Part shown: in pieces, positions 40,404-49,246 of the stretch
Numbering within the stretch: the stretch's first letter is position 1
Layout: each line of letters opens with the position of its first letter
Assembly: GCF_000420705.1 (NCBI RefSeq)
Contig: NZ_ATVL01000012.1
Span: forward strand, 1 to 64,000
Direction: 5' to 3'
DNA: 64,000 nt
DNA from: Hymenobacter norwichensis DSM 15439
GTDB lineage: Bacteria; Bacteroidota; Bacteroidia; Cytophagales; Hymenobacteraceae
Position numbers and translations under genes: made by a program
The notes under the pieces: model-generated
The model's database searches: none
Seen by the model: only the letters and a program-made list of their open reading frames with translations
What the model was told of the DNA's origin: nothing

Positions 40404-42986
40404 TTAGCCGCCGAACCCACCAGCGTCACCTTTTGGCTGGTTTTCGATGTTGCTGGCGGGCTTGTTAGTACCCAGAAACCAGGTGAAACCGAGGTAGCCC
40501 ACACGCGTTTCGTACTTGGTTTGGAAATTGGCGGTAAGTTCTTCGGCCTTCAGCTGGGTATACTGGCGGCGCGTGTTGAAGATGTCACTGACGCGTACGG
40601 TGAGGGCGGCTCGGTCGTGGAAGAGGCGCTGGCGCAAAGCCACATCTATGCTGTGCACGGCCAATATGCGGCCCTGTGGCACCACCAGCGGAGCGCGGTA
40701 GTTGCCGCTGAGCTGCACGGCCAGTGTTTTGGTCGGGCTAAAGGTGTTGAGCAAGTATGCCGTGCCAGTGAAGTTGGCGCGGGTACCATCGCCGGTGTAG
40801 CTGGCCACTTGATTGCGGTAGAACGAGCCGTTGACAATGACTTTCCACCACGTTGCCACAGATTGCGTCAGGGAGAGTTCCAACCCATAGCTGGCGGTGC
40901 GCCCGAAGTTGGCGTAGCTGGTACGCGTGATAAAATCGGGCTGGCCGCTGCGGCGGGTTGCCACCGTATCAACGGTGCGCAGGCTTTGGATGGCCTGATT
41001 GGCGAAGCGCCCGAAGAGCGTGGTGTTAAGCGTAGTGGACTTCCAGTTCACTTGGTGCCCCAGTTCCGCTACGTGCATGTACTCAGGGCGCAGGTCGGGG
41101 TTGCCCACTGCGTAATTGCGCGCATCAGAATAGATGGGCAAGGCAATTATTTGCATGAAATAGGGCCGGTTCAGGCGGCGCGAATAGCTGAGCTGAAGGC
41201 GCTGGTCCTGGGGCAGGGTGCGCGCTACCGTGGCGGAAGGAAACAGATTGAAAATGCGCTGGCTAGCCGAGCCAGTGGGTTGTACCTGCGCTTGCAAGCC
41301 AGTAAACTCGGCCCGTAAACCCGCCTGATAGTCCCACAGACCCGCTTTCTGCTGGTATGTGCCGTAGGCTTGCGGAAGTACCTGCTGGTAGTGGTAGCGG
41401 TACGAGCCGGCCTCTTGCGGCACAAAATCCCCGCCGGCTACGGGCTGCAGTGCATAATCGGCCGTGCCGGGGGTCACCATCATATCCGTCTTCAGGCCTA
41501 CGCCCCAACGGCGCTTGTCGCCTAGCGGGTGCACGTAATCCAGCTGCGCGGAGGGCATATGAATGGTTACGTCGAGGAACTGCCGGCGTGCTTGCCGCGC
41601 GTAGTCGGTTGGTCCGTCGAGCACGCGCTGTTCGGTGGTTACGGTGCCACCATCCAGCGTGTACGTGGCGCTGGCCGTTAGCTCACGGCCGGGGTGGGCC
41701 GCCCACGTGTGGTGGTAGTTGCTGGACACGCGGACGGTATAGAGGTCGTCGGTTTCCAAGTTTTGGTTTTGCAGCGTGATGGTCGGATCAATACCGCGCG
41801 TGAGGAGAGTGGTGAAGTTGCTGGTCTGTTGCAAGTCGTTTTTGTAGAACTCGGCGGTTAGGGTCAGGCTTTGCTGGGGGCGTAAGGCGTAATCCACGCC
41901 CAAACGGAGGGCTTTGTTGACTTGGTGACGAGCCGTGCGGCCGTCCTGGTCGGTGCTGGTAGTACGGCCCTCGGCAGTGGCTACCTGCTGCAAAGCCGAG
42001 CTGCCGCGAAACTCGTTGTTCAGCCCATTTACGTTGCCGTAGAAGTTGAACTTACCTGCTTTGCGGTTGAGGCTAAGCGAGGCACTGTACTTGTCGCGGG
42101 TGCCCACCGTGACTAGCGCATCCCCGTTCCAACCCGTTTGGCTTTGCTTTTTCTGTACCAAATTGATGATGCCGCCCGCACCCTGGGCCGAGTACCGGGC
42201 GCCGGGGTTGGTGATAACCTCAATGGTTTCTAGGCGGCTAGCGGGCAACTGGTCGAGGCGCAGGCTGCTGGGCGCCGGCTTACCGTCGAGGTAAAGCGTC
42301 ACGCCCGCATTGCCCCGTAAGCTAACTTGCCCGTTCTCGTCTATAGCCACAGAAGGTACTTTTTGCAACACATCAGCTGCCGTGCCGCCCACGCTGTTCA
42401 GGTCTTTGCTCACATTGATGATCTTCTTGTCTAGGTCGTCCACCAAAGCCACTTTTTCGCCCTGTACTACCACGCTGCCTAGTTGTACCACCGTTGGGGT
42501 TGCCAGCCACTGCCCTAGCCGAATCACCGGGGTAGTAGCATCCAGCGCAATGAACCGGCTGGCGGGTCGATAGCCCAACGCCTCGGCCCGGAGTATATAA
42601 CAGCCTAGGGGTACTTTCGTCAGCGTGAAGGCACCGTTTTCAGTGGTTCGGGTGTTAGCTACCACGGTCGAGTCGGGCAGCCGGCACAGCACCACATTGG
42701 CGAAGGGCAAGGCTTGGCGGGTGTTCTGGTCGAGCAGCGTGCCAGATACTTCGCCTAGGCTTTGGGCCGACAGCGTTCCGGGCAGTAGGCCAACTGCCAA
42801 TACCCCAAGCCAGCAAAACTGTCGCGGTACCAGTCGTGCAACTGATCTGCATTCGAATACTTGGTGTCGAAACCAAAGTGTCTTTTCTTTAAAATTTTTC
42901 CTAAGTGTCTGTATGACAGAATTGTTTGCAATGCATATTACCTTGCTATGCATAGTACATAGGCACGAGAAGACCAACTGATTCAT
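40404..42986 (-). CDS. TonB-dependent receptor-like outer-membrane beta-barrel protein
   Basis: An 860-codon frame. The recognisable signal peptide is RQFCWLGVLAVGLLPGTLSAQ near residues 55-75. A carboxypeptidase-D-like domain (GEVSGTLLDQNTRQALPFAN, about 77-160), a plug (about 180-265, DVLQKVPSVAIDENGQVSLRG, LETIEVITNPGARYSAQGAGG) and a barrel of the OMP_b-brl_3 group follow. No ATG is present directly before the signal peptide, and palindromes lie within the upstream codons, so the true start is unclear. It is transcribed alone. Ligand unknown. Confidence 0.85.
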   Translation of the reverse strand: MNQLVFSCLCTMHSKVICIANNSVIQTLRKNFKEKTLWFRHQVFECRSVARLVPRQFCWLGVLAVGLLPGTLSAQSLGEVSGTLLDQNTRQALPFANVVLCRLPDSTVVANTRTTENGAFTLTKVPLGCYILRAEALGYRPASRFIALDATTPVIRLGQWLATPTVVQLGSVVVQGEKVALVDDLDKKIINVSKDLNSVGGTAADVLQKVPSVAIDENGQVSLRGNAGVTLYLDGKPAPSSLRLDQLPASRLETIEVITNPGARYSAQGAGGIINLVQKKQSQTGWNGDALVTVGTRDKYSASLSLNRKAGKFNFYGNVNGLNNEFRGSSALQQVATAEGRTTSTDQDGRTARHQVNKALRLGVDYALRPQQSLTLTAEFYKNDLQQTSNFTTLLTRGIDPTITLQNQNLETDDLYTVRVSSNYHHTWAAHPGRELTASATYTLDGGTVTTEQRVLDGPTDYARQARRQFLDVTIHMPSAQLDYVHPLGDKRRWGVGLKTDMMVTPGTADYALQPVAGGDFVPQEAGSYRYHYQQVLPQAYGTYQQKAGLWDYQAGLRAEFTGLQAQVQPTGSASQRIFNLFPSATVARTLPQDQRLQLSYSRRLNRPYFMQIIALPIYSDARNYAVGNPDLRPEYMHVAELGHQVNWKSTTLNTTLFGRFANQAIQSLRTVDTVATRRSGQPDFITRTSYANFGRTASYGLELSLTQSVATWWKVIVNGSFYRNQVASYTGDGTRANFTGTAYLLNTFSPTKTLAVQLSGNYRAPLVVPQGRILAVHSIDVALRQRLFHDRAALTVRVSDIFNTRRQYTQLKAEELTANFQTKYETRVGYLGFTWFLGTNKPASNIENQPKGDAGGFGG
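42931..42960 (-). promoter_or_regulatory. Palindromic site ctatgcatag, possible operator
   Basis: A perfect 10-bp palindrome, ctatgcatag (42946-42955), with a second atgcat at 42931 and a gtacat next to it, lies at the front of the receptor reading frame. PadR- or GntR-like regulators bind sites of this kind. It would be part of a promoter if the real start is downstream. Confidence 0.3.
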
Positions 42987-43100
42987 GAGGATTTATAGTA
43001 GGGAGCTAGAAATGTGGGTGTCTTTCGCTGGCGCTTTTTGCAGTGCCGTTACCGCTCGACTGTGTTGAATGGCCGGCCTAGACGGGTGAAACAGCAGGCG

Positions 43101-43535
43101 CTATAAGCCGGCCATGCCAGGTGTTTGCTGAAAGCTGCCGATGGCAACCGCCGTTGGCAAGGCGTGCGAGGTAAGCTTACTGACGCGAATAGCCGAAGCC
43201 TGAGCCCGCGTACGCACCCGCACAATACAGCGGTGGGAGTCGTCTGCTGATTGCAGCAACATCAGATAACGGCCGCTGGGAACCTTGCTGAAATCAAACC
43301 GATGACCATAAGCGGGGGCGCGGTAGGTTTCTGTGAAGAGCGTTTGCCCGGTGCTTAGCCGTACTACCTGTACGCGGCCTGCCTGCGCAGCAGAGTGGGC
43401 AACGTGCAAGCGTAAGCTGGCGGGCGCCATCTGGGTAAGTCTTACCGCACCAACGTTTTGCGCGGGCCCCGGTACAGCGCGGGTGCTCAGAGCCATTACC
43501 AATACGGCACGGCTACACAGTGTCAAAGATTTCAT
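43101..43535 (-). CDS. Small secreted protein, unknown function
   Basis: A 144-residue protein with an N-terminal signal peptide (MKSLTLCSRAVLVMALSTRA). The mature part has beta-strand-like repeats (RLHVAHSAAQAGRVQVVRLS, HRFDFSKVPSGRYLMLLQS) as in small Bacteroidota envelope proteins of the secretion-tail-like fold. Start chosen at 43535 because the signal peptide begins there; the frame further upstream overlaps the neighbouring membrane gene. No specific family recognised. Confidence 0.55.
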   Translation of the reverse strand: MKSLTLCSRAVLVMALSTRAVPGPAQNVGAVRLTQMAPASLRLHVAHSAAQAGRVQVVRLSTGQTLFTETYRAPAYGHRFDFSKVPSGRYLMLLQSADDSHRCIVRVRTRAQASAIRVSKLTSHALPTAVAIGSFQQTPGMAGL

Positions 43536-43615
43536 CTGAGAGGAAAAATAAGTGAAGTAAGCACCTAACGGCCGGCAGTAGGTAAGGCGAGGTAGGTGCA
43601 ATGGCAAGCGCGGAG

Positions 43616-44047
43616 CTATTTGGTTTGGCGGCGTAGGATGAGATAGTAGGCCAGGAAACCCAAGGCGGTGCTGAAAAGCAGGATGATTACAGAATGCAGG
43701 CCCAAGGGCAGATACTGAGTGCACACCCAGAGTCCTATGGCACTGCTCAAAAGCAGCGCTATCCACTTCACCACCATATTCTGCTCGTCCTGGGGGCCGG
43801 GCAACAGGCGCTCAACAAGGCTTGCCGAGATACCCGCCGCAATAATTTGCCGTTTTAGCAGGTAGTTCAACACCGTTTTAATGGCCGCTATGATAAAATA
43901 GCCGAGTAGGAAGAGTGCCAATGCAGGCAGCAAGACATGTCGTGCCAGATCCAGCGCATTAGTATCAAGTTCTAGCGAGGGAGAGCCCTGAGCCGAAGCG
44001 CCCCAGGTGGTCAGGCAGAAAAGTAGGAGTAGCAGAAAACTCTTCAT
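43616..44047 (-). CDS. Small membrane protein, unknown function
   Basis: A 143-residue protein: a signal-like N-terminus ending WGASAQ, then three hydrophobic segments (about 35-57, 92-110 and 117-137). The middle carries KTVLNYLLKRQIIAAGISAS and LLPGPQDEQNMVVKW. Its position right after the anti-sigma gene, on the same strand, suggests membership in the sigma/anti-sigma group. No family was recognised. Confidence 0.7.
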   Translation of the reverse strand: MKSFLLLLLFCLTTWGASAQGSPSLELDTNALDLARHVLLPALALFLLGYFIIAAIKTVLNYLLKRQIIAAGISASLVERLLPGPQDEQNMVVKWIALLLSSAIGLWVCTQYLPLGLHSVIILLFSTALGFLAYYLILRRQTK

Positions 44048-44107
44048 AAGTCAGGCAGTGGGGCTACACCGGATTAGACCGGCCAGCCTTATTCAGGTTG
44101 CAGAAAA

Positions 44108-44554
44108 TCACGAAAAATCCAGCAAGCGCATTTGCCGGCGGTGTTGGGCCACTAATTCCAGGCACTGCGCGGCCACCAATACGCCCGCTACTACACCCAG
44201 CCCGGCGCCCAGTACGGTGAACAAACCCTGAAAAGCCTGCGCCAGCAGGCCGCCAAACAAGACCAGAAACGCGACGACCACACCCAGCACCAGCGCCGTT
44301 ACCCAGCCAACTACCCATGGAAAAGCAGGCTTGGTGGTGGGCAACTGCGCCAAGACAGCGGCCGTGAGGTCGAATGCAAAGGCTGGTGGTGGTAGCTGGG
44401 CCGTTACCGTAAACAGCTGCTGATAAGTAGCCACCCGGCCTTGGCACAAGCCGCAGCTGTGCAGATGGTCTGCTTGCTCAACTGGTAGTAGCCGAGAAGA
44501 TTCGGCGGCTTCTTGCAGGGCACGTTCGGAAAGATGGAAGCTGGTGCTGGTCAT
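44108..44554 (-). CDS. Anti-sigma factor with zinc-finger-like N-terminus
   Basis: A 148-residue membrane protein. The N-terminus has the ZAS-type pattern HLHSCGLCQGR (His and two Cys) near residues 30-40. Two or three hydrophobic segments cover about 80-135 (WVVGWVTALVLGVVVAFLVLF). It overlaps the upstream ECF sigma gene by four bases, so sigma and anti-sigma are co-translated. It lacks a large periplasmic domain, unlike the HEAT-repeat protein at 15189. Confidence 0.75.
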   Translation of the reverse strand: MTSTSFHLSERALQEAAESSRLLPVEQADHLHSCGLCQGRVATYQQLFTVTAQLPPPAFAFDLTAAVLAQLPTTKPAFPWVVGWVTALVLGVVVAFLVLFGGLLAQAFQGLFTVLGAGLGVVAGVLVAAQCLELVAQHRRQMRLLDFS

Positions 44555-45171
44555 AAGTCGTTGCGTTGGTAGCGGGCCAGAAGGTGCTGTTTGAGTTGTT
44601 TGCGCGCCCGGAACAGGTAGTTTTTCACGGTGCCATCGGGCAGGGAAGTTATCTGCGTGATTTCCTCGTAGCTCAATTCCTGCTGGTGGTATAAAGAAAT
44701 TAACGTGCGGTAGAGAGGAGGCAACTGCTCGATGGCCGTGCTCAGAATACCGGCTAATTCCTGGTCGAACAGTACCGTTTCAGGGTCTGACTCCTGGCTG
44801 GCTACTAGTGGAGGCGGGCCCCGGCGTCCTTCTTCTGCTGCGGCATCGGGCGCGGGTTCCGCAGGGTCTAGCAGCACGAGTTGCTTCTTTTCTAGATAGT
44901 GCAGACAAGTGTTGTAGGTGATTTGGCCGACCCAGGTGGAGAGTTTGGCTTGGAACTTAAACCCAGCCAAATTCTTAAACACCTTCAGATACACCTCCTG
45001 CGCAATGTCAGGGCGGTCGGCGGGGTGCCGAATCATCTTGAACACCATCTGCGTGACCAGCCCTTCCGTGCGCTGCACGATTTCACCGAAAGCCGCAGTG
45101 TTTCCCCCTAGCACCCGCGCCACAAGTTGCTGGTCAGTGCTAGGGGAGGTGGGCAAGTTGCTCATCTTCAA
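44551..45171 (-). CDS. ECF RNA polymerase sigma factor
   Basis: A 206-residue ECF factor. Region 2 spans about 25-95 (FGEIVQRTEGLVTQMVFKMI, DIAQEVYLKVFKNLAGFKFQ, WVGQITYNTCLHYLEKK); region 4 spans about 145-200 (IEQLPPLYRTLISLYHQQELS, YEEITQITSLPDGTVKNYLFR). A negatively charged linker lies between (PAEPAPDAAAEEGRRG). The anti-sigma gene overlaps its end by four bases. This is the third sigma/anti-sigma locus in the window. Confidence 0.92.
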   Translation of the reverse strand: MKMSNLPTSPSTDQQLVARVLGGNTAAFGEIVQRTEGLVTQMVFKMIRHPADRPDIAQEVYLKVFKNLAGFKFQAKLSTWVGQITYNTCLHYLEKKQLVLLDPAEPAPDAAAEEGRRGPPPLVASQESDPETVLFDQELAGILSTAIEQLPPLYRTLISLYHQQELSYEEITQITSLPDGTVKNYLFRARKQLKQHLLARYQRNDL

Positions 45172-45377
45172 ATGAGACCGGTCAGCTGAAAAGATGTTGC
45201 ACAGAAAATTCCACTGGCGCTAACCCCTTTGCCTTTTCAAGCCTAAGTATGTAAAGTGGCACCGTTGGCAGAGGTAGGCAGTAGTGGTAAAGGTAAATTG
45301 GTCGTTTATAAGCTATTCGCACGGGTTTCTCAGGAATGGAAGACTTTACAAAGTGATTTGAACCGACAATTACGATG

Positions 45378-45413
45378 TAAAAAGAAAGGGCGGCTCCCAT
45401 AGGAGTCGCCCTT
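45378..45413 (-). terminator. Terminator after the DEAD-box gene
   Basis: On the minus strand a 12-bp stem (45402-45413 with 45386-45397, one wobble) runs into ctttcttttt. The 200 bases beyond it, up to the sigma factor start at 45171, show nothing else recognisable. Confidence 0.78.
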
Positions 45414-45435
45414 CTTAATGTTGAAACTTGATTGA

Positions 45436-47103
45436 CTATTCCGCCGATGGTGCGGCGGCTTGGCCTTCCGCAGCCGGAGCGGCACCTTCTGGGCGAGGGC
45501 CGCGGCCTCCGCGGTTACGGCCGCCCCGCTTACGGCGGCGCTGGCCTTCCTCACCTTCGGCGCGGGGCTCTCTAGGTTGGTCTGTGCTGTCTTTCCGCTC
45601 GCCTTCAGGGCGGGGAGCACGCGGCTCACGTGGCGGACGGGCTTCGCGGGTTTCGCCTTCGGGGCGCGGGGCACGGGGGGGGCGCTCATACGGTACGGCA
45701 GGCGCCCCGCCAGCATCGAGGGCGGCCAAGGCGGCTTGCGCTTTGGCTATGCGCTCCTGGTGCTTGGGGTCTTTCGGGTCGGGGGCGCCAGCGCGGGCGG
45801 GGCGGTTACCGTCGCGGCCGCCACTACTGCCATTGCGAGGGCCACGGTCACCACCTTCGGGGCGCGGGCCCCGGTCGCGGCTAACGCCGCCGGAGCGGCC
45901 GCCTCGTTCGGGGCGCCCACCGATTTTGCCGTGCAGGCCGGAGAAACGCTTGGGGTCAAACTCAGGAGCCGGGCCCAGGCCGAGGCCTTCGGTGATGTTC
46001 TGCTTTTCCACTTCTCGCTCAATCAGCTTCTCAATCTTCACCACCCGATCCTGATCTTGGTCGGCAATGAAGGTGATGGCCGTGCCTTTGGTGGCGGCGC
46101 GGGCCGTACGGCCAATGCGGTGAACGTAGTCTTCAGCGGCGCGCGGAATATCGTAGTTCACTACGTGGCTCAACGAGTCGATATCAATGCCGCGGCTGAG
46201 CACGTCGGTAGCCACCAGAATCGGGAACTTCTTGTTTTTGAAGTCACGCATGATTTGCTCACGCTCCTCCTGCGTCCGGTCCGACGAAATGCCTTGCGCC
46301 TCGTGCCCCAGCTTGCTGATGGCGCGCACGATGCCGGCTACGGCCGCTTTCTGGCTGGTGAAAAGCACCATGCTCTGCACATCCTGCGTTTTGATGATGT
46401 GCTCGAGCAGGTAGATTTTCTGGCGGTCGAAAGCCATGTAGAACTGCTGGTCGATGCCGGCAGCGGGCTTGGATACGGCCAGGCGGATTTCCTCGGGCTC
46501 GTTGAGAATCTGCTTGGAGAAGTCCCGGATTTTGCTGGGCATGGTAGCCGAGAACAGCAGCGTCTGGCGCTGCTTGGGCAGCTGGCGCACGATGTTCAGG
46601 ATGTCGTCGGAGAAGCCCATGTCCATCATTTTGTCGGCCTCATCGAGCACCAGATACTTAAGGGTGTCGAACTTCACGTAGCCCATTTGCAGGTGCGCAA
46701 TCAGGCGGCCGGGGGTGGCAATAATGATGTCGGCGCCACTGGTGAGGGCGCGTTTCTGCTGCTCCCAGTTCTCGGATTTGCCGCCGCCGTAGATGGCAAT
46801 GCTGCTGGCTTCCACGAAGTAGCCGAAACCGGTTACTTGTTCGTCAATCTGGGTGGCCAGCTCGCGGGTAGGCACCAGAATGAGCGTGGACGTGGTGCCG
46901 TGCTTGTCGTGCGAAATCTTGTCGAGGAGCGGCAGCAGGTAGGCGGCGGTTTTGCCGGTGCCGGTTTGGGCGCAGGCAATCAGGTCTTTGCCTTCGATAA
47001 TTTTGGGAATGGCCTGCTCCTGAATGGGCGTGGCATTCTGGTAATTCATGGCGTCCACGCCGGCCAGTAGGTCGTCGTGGAGGTTGAACTCGTGAAAAGT
47101 CAA
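45436..47103 (-). CDS. DEAD-box RNA helicase with Arg/Gly-rich tail
   Basis: A 555-residue RNA helicase of the RhlE/CsdA kind. Q motif MNYQNATPIQEQAI, motif I AQTGTGKT near 47, motif II VLDEADK, motif III LFSATMP and motif VI HRIGRTARA are all present. From about residue 385 the tail is low-complexity, rich in Arg, Gly, Pro and Glu (RPERGGRSGGVSRDRG and AGEEGQRRRKRGGRNRG-type stretches), which binds RNA non-specifically. It has a structured leader upstream. The opposite strand carries a spurious 536-codon open frame because of the high GC content. Confidence 0.95.
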   Translation of the reverse strand: MTFHEFNLHDDLLAGVDAMNYQNATPIQEQAIPKIIEGKDLIACAQTGTGKTAAYLLPLLDKISHDKHGTTSTLILVPTRELATQIDEQVTGFGYFVEASSIAIYGGGKSENWEQQKRALTSGADIIIATPGRLIAHLQMGYVKFDTLKYLVLDEADKMMDMGFSDDILNIVRQLPKQRQTLLFSATMPSKIRDFSKQILNEPEEIRLAVSKPAAGIDQQFYMAFDRQKIYLLEHIIKTQDVQSMVLFTSQKAAVAGIVRAISKLGHEAQGISSDRTQEEREQIMRDFKNKKFPILVATDVLSRGIDIDSLSHVVNYDIPRAAEDYVHRIGRTARAATKGTAITFIADQDQDRVVKIEKLIEREVEKQNITEGLGLGPAPEFDPKRFSGLHGKIGGRPERGGRSGGVSRDRGPRPEGGDRGPRNGSSGGRDGNRPARAGAPDPKDPKHQERIAKAQAALAALDAGGAPAVPYERPPRAPRPEGETREARPPREPRAPRPEGERKDSTDQPREPRAEGEEGQRRRKRGGRNRGGRGPRPEGAAPAAEGQAAAPSAE

Positions 47104-47130
47104 GGGGTAGCGAGTTAAGATGAATAAATG

Positions 47131-47253
47131 GCTGACCTTGCTTTTCCGGTCAGCTGAACGGCTGAGTGATTGTTAGGGATTGATGGCTGCTTGTTGATTG
47201 ATGCCAGTAGGTAGGCTCTTACTTACCAATCAACAACAAATAGTCAACAATCA
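47131..47253 (-). promoter_or_regulatory. Structured leader upstream of the DEAD-box gene
   Basis: Nested inverted repeats precede the helicase start at 47103: tgattgtt (47167) with aacaatca (47246-47253), ttgttgattg (47191-47200) with caatcaacaa (47227-47236), and a separate stem gctgacc/ggtcagc at 47131-47154. Cold-induced helicases often have structured leaders; no promoter box was identified. Confidence 0.35.
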
Positions 47254-47305
47254 TCCACTACCAGTCAACCCAAAGATAAGAGAAACAACGGCGGCAGCGC
47301 TCAGC

Positions 47306-48319
47306 TTACGACGCCAGGATTTCCAGCTGCGTGTGAAGGTCTTCTTCGCGGATTGGGTAGGGCTGCCCGTGGCGGATGGACTGGTGCACGGCCTCAAATA
47401 AACCCATGTAGTTGCCGCGCAGCGTTTCAATAGGCTGCGCAGTTTTCTCGCCGGTTTCGCTCACCAGCGTCAGGGTGCCAACGGCATCGGCGGGTTCCAC
47501 GCCGTACGTGGCATCGAGGGGCGTGAGGCCTTGGTCGAGCTGGGCTTCCTGCACGTCGGTGCGTGCTTTGCGCAGGCTGCCGCGGGTGCCGTGCACCACG
47601 AAAGCAGGGCCGGGGTCGGCTACCAGCAGGCTGCTGGTCAGGTACACGTTCAGGCCGCTGGGGTAGGAGAGGTGCAACTGGAAGTAGTCGGTGACGCGGG
47701 AGTTGGGGCGGAAGCTGCCCATCGTTTTGCGAAACTCGGCGGGCGGGCCAAATAGGCTAATAGCCTGGTCGAGCAGGTGCGGGCCTAGGTCGAAGTGCAG
47801 GCCGCTGCCGGGCGTGGTGGGTTCCTCCTTGAATACCTTGGTGTGGATGGCTGTTTTGTACCGGTCGTAGCGGAAATGGGCCTCAATCAACTCACCGAGC
47901 TGGCCGCTTTCCACCACTTGCCGCACGGCCATAAAGTCACTGTCCCAGCGCCGGTTCTGGTAGCCGAACACCTGCCGGTTCATCTCGCGGCTTAGCGCAA
48001 ACAAAGCGTCAATGTCGGCGGCCGAAGTGCCCACGGGCTTCTCTATCAGCACGTGCTTGCCCGCCCGTAGCGCCTCGCAGGCCAACTCGAAGTGCGTACC
48101 GTTGGGGGTATTGACTACCACCAGCTCAATGGTGGGGTCGCGCAGCAAATCCGCTACGCTGTCGTAGCTGATGGTGTGCGGATACGTTTGTTGCATCTGC
48201 TTGCGGCTGCGTTCCACTACGGCGCGGAGGGTGAAAGCCGGGTGGGCCTCCAGAAACGGCGCGTGAAATATGCGCCCCGACATGCCGTAAGCGAGTAAGC
48301 CAGTTTGGATAGGAGTCAT
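47306..48319 (-). CDS. Gfo/Idh/MocA family oxidoreductase
   Basis: A 337-residue NAD(P)-dependent dehydrogenase. The Rossmann start is TGLLAYGMSGRIFHAPFLEA; the conserved segment LVVVNTPNGTHFELACEALR, then HVLIEKPVGTSAADIDALF (catalytic lysine in EKP) and the C-terminal fold GSGLHFDLGPHLLDQAISLF. Start set at 48319 (MTPIQTG) directly before the Rossmann loop. Substrate, a sugar or cyclitol derivative, cannot be told. It is upstream of the helicase on the same strand, about 200 bases apart. Confidence 0.93.
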   Translation of the reverse strand: MTPIQTGLLAYGMSGRIFHAPFLEAHPAFTLRAVVERSRKQMQQTYPHTISYDSVADLLRDPTIELVVVNTPNGTHFELACEALRAGKHVLIEKPVGTSAADIDALFALSREMNRQVFGYQNRRWDSDFMAVRQVVESGQLGELIEAHFRYDRYKTAIHTKVFKEEPTTPGSGLHFDLGPHLLDQAISLFGPPAEFRKTMGSFRPNSRVTDYFQLHLSYPSGLNVYLTSSLLVADPGPAFVVHGTRGSLRKARTDVQEAQLDQGLTPLDATYGVEPADAVGTLTLVSETGEKTAQPIETLRGNYMGLFEAVHQSIRHGQPYPIREEDLHTQLEILAS

Positions 48320-48479
48320 GGGGAGTGAGGGCTGGTTGGTGATGATTGACTGCTGAATACTAACCGCTGTCAATCAATCTGGTCTTTGAGATGGTCCAAT
48401 ATCGGTAGTCTCTCGTTTGTAGTAGCTGCTGCCGGCACTTGCTTCCAACAAGCAGCCACTATCAAGTAGCCCCCGCCTC

Positions 48480-49211
48480 ATGCTCGACCGTTTTTCCGCC
48501 CAAGCCGCCCAATACGCCCGTTACCGCATCGACTACCCAACGGAGCTGTACGAATTTCTGCTAACCCACACGCCGCAGCGGCAACGAGCCTGGGACTGTG
48601 CCACCGGCAACGGGCAAGTGGCCGTGGCGCTGGCCAAGCATTTCCAGCACGTTGATGCCACCGATATCAGTGAAGCTCAACTGGCCCAGGCTCCGCAACG
48701 GCCCAACATCACTTACCAAGTTTCGCCGGCCGAGCACACGCCTTTTCCGGCCGCTTCCGTGGACCTGATAACCGTAGGGCAAGCCGTACATTGGTTTGAA
48801 GCTGACGCTTTTAACCAAGAAGTGCGCCGCGTTTCCCGGCCCGGTGCTACGGTGGCCGAGTGGGGCTACGGCTTGGTGCAAGTGCACGAAACCCTCGACC
48901 CCCTCATCCGGCAGTTCTACGCCGAAACCATGCGGCCCTACTGGGATGAAAACCGCTGGCATATTGATGACGAGTACGCCCGGATTTCGTTTCCGTTTGG
49001 GGCGGTGCAGTACGCCCGGTTCGAGGTGCGGCGGCAGTGGTCGGCGGAGTGGTTTCTGAACTACCTGCGCACGTGGTCGAGCGTGGTGAAGTACGAAAAG
49101 CAGCACGGCCAAGACCCGGTGCTGCTAGTTGCCGACGAGCTAACGCAGCTTTGGGGCGCCCAGGAGCGGGAGGTAACGTTTCCAGTGTTTGTGCGGTTGG
49201 GCACGTTGTGA
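48480..49211 (+). CDS. Class I SAM-dependent methyltransferase
   Basis: A 243-residue methyltransferase. Motif I is AWDCATGNGQVAVALAKHF, motif II VDATDISEAQLAQA, and the post-motif segment VDLITVGQAVHWFEADAFNQEVRRV with the loop EWGYGL. The pattern matches the ubiquinone/menaquinone and small-molecule methyltransferase group (the QAVHWF type). Substrate unknown. The next gene starts 35 bases downstream. Confidence 0.9.
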   Translation: MLDRFSAQAAQYARYRIDYPTELYEFLLTHTPQRQRAWDCATGNGQVAVALAKHFQHVDATDISEAQLAQAPQRPNITYQVSPAEHTPFPAASVDLITVGQAVHWFEADAFNQEVRRVSRPGATVAEWGYGLVQVHETLDPLIRQFYAETMRPYWDENRWHIDDEYARISFPFGAVQYARFEVRRQWSAEWFLNYLRTWSSVVKYEKQHGQDPVLLVADELTQLWGAQEREVTFPVFVRLGTL

Positions 49212-49246
49212 CATATTGCCAACAATCAGGTGTCAATTCGCTTGGG

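Noticed and set aside
40353..41318. 321-codon plus-strand frame
   Set aside because: Antisense to the receptor barrel, no recognisable motif.
45460..47070. 536-codon plus-strand frame
   Set aside because: Exactly antisense to the DEAD-box helicase. Its repetitive Gly/Ala/Val-rich translation is what an antisense frame of a GC-rich gene produces.
49037..49246. N-terminal extension of the small gene at 49247
   Set aside because: It overlaps the methyltransferase in another frame and has arginine-rich shadow composition; the internal ATG is preferred.
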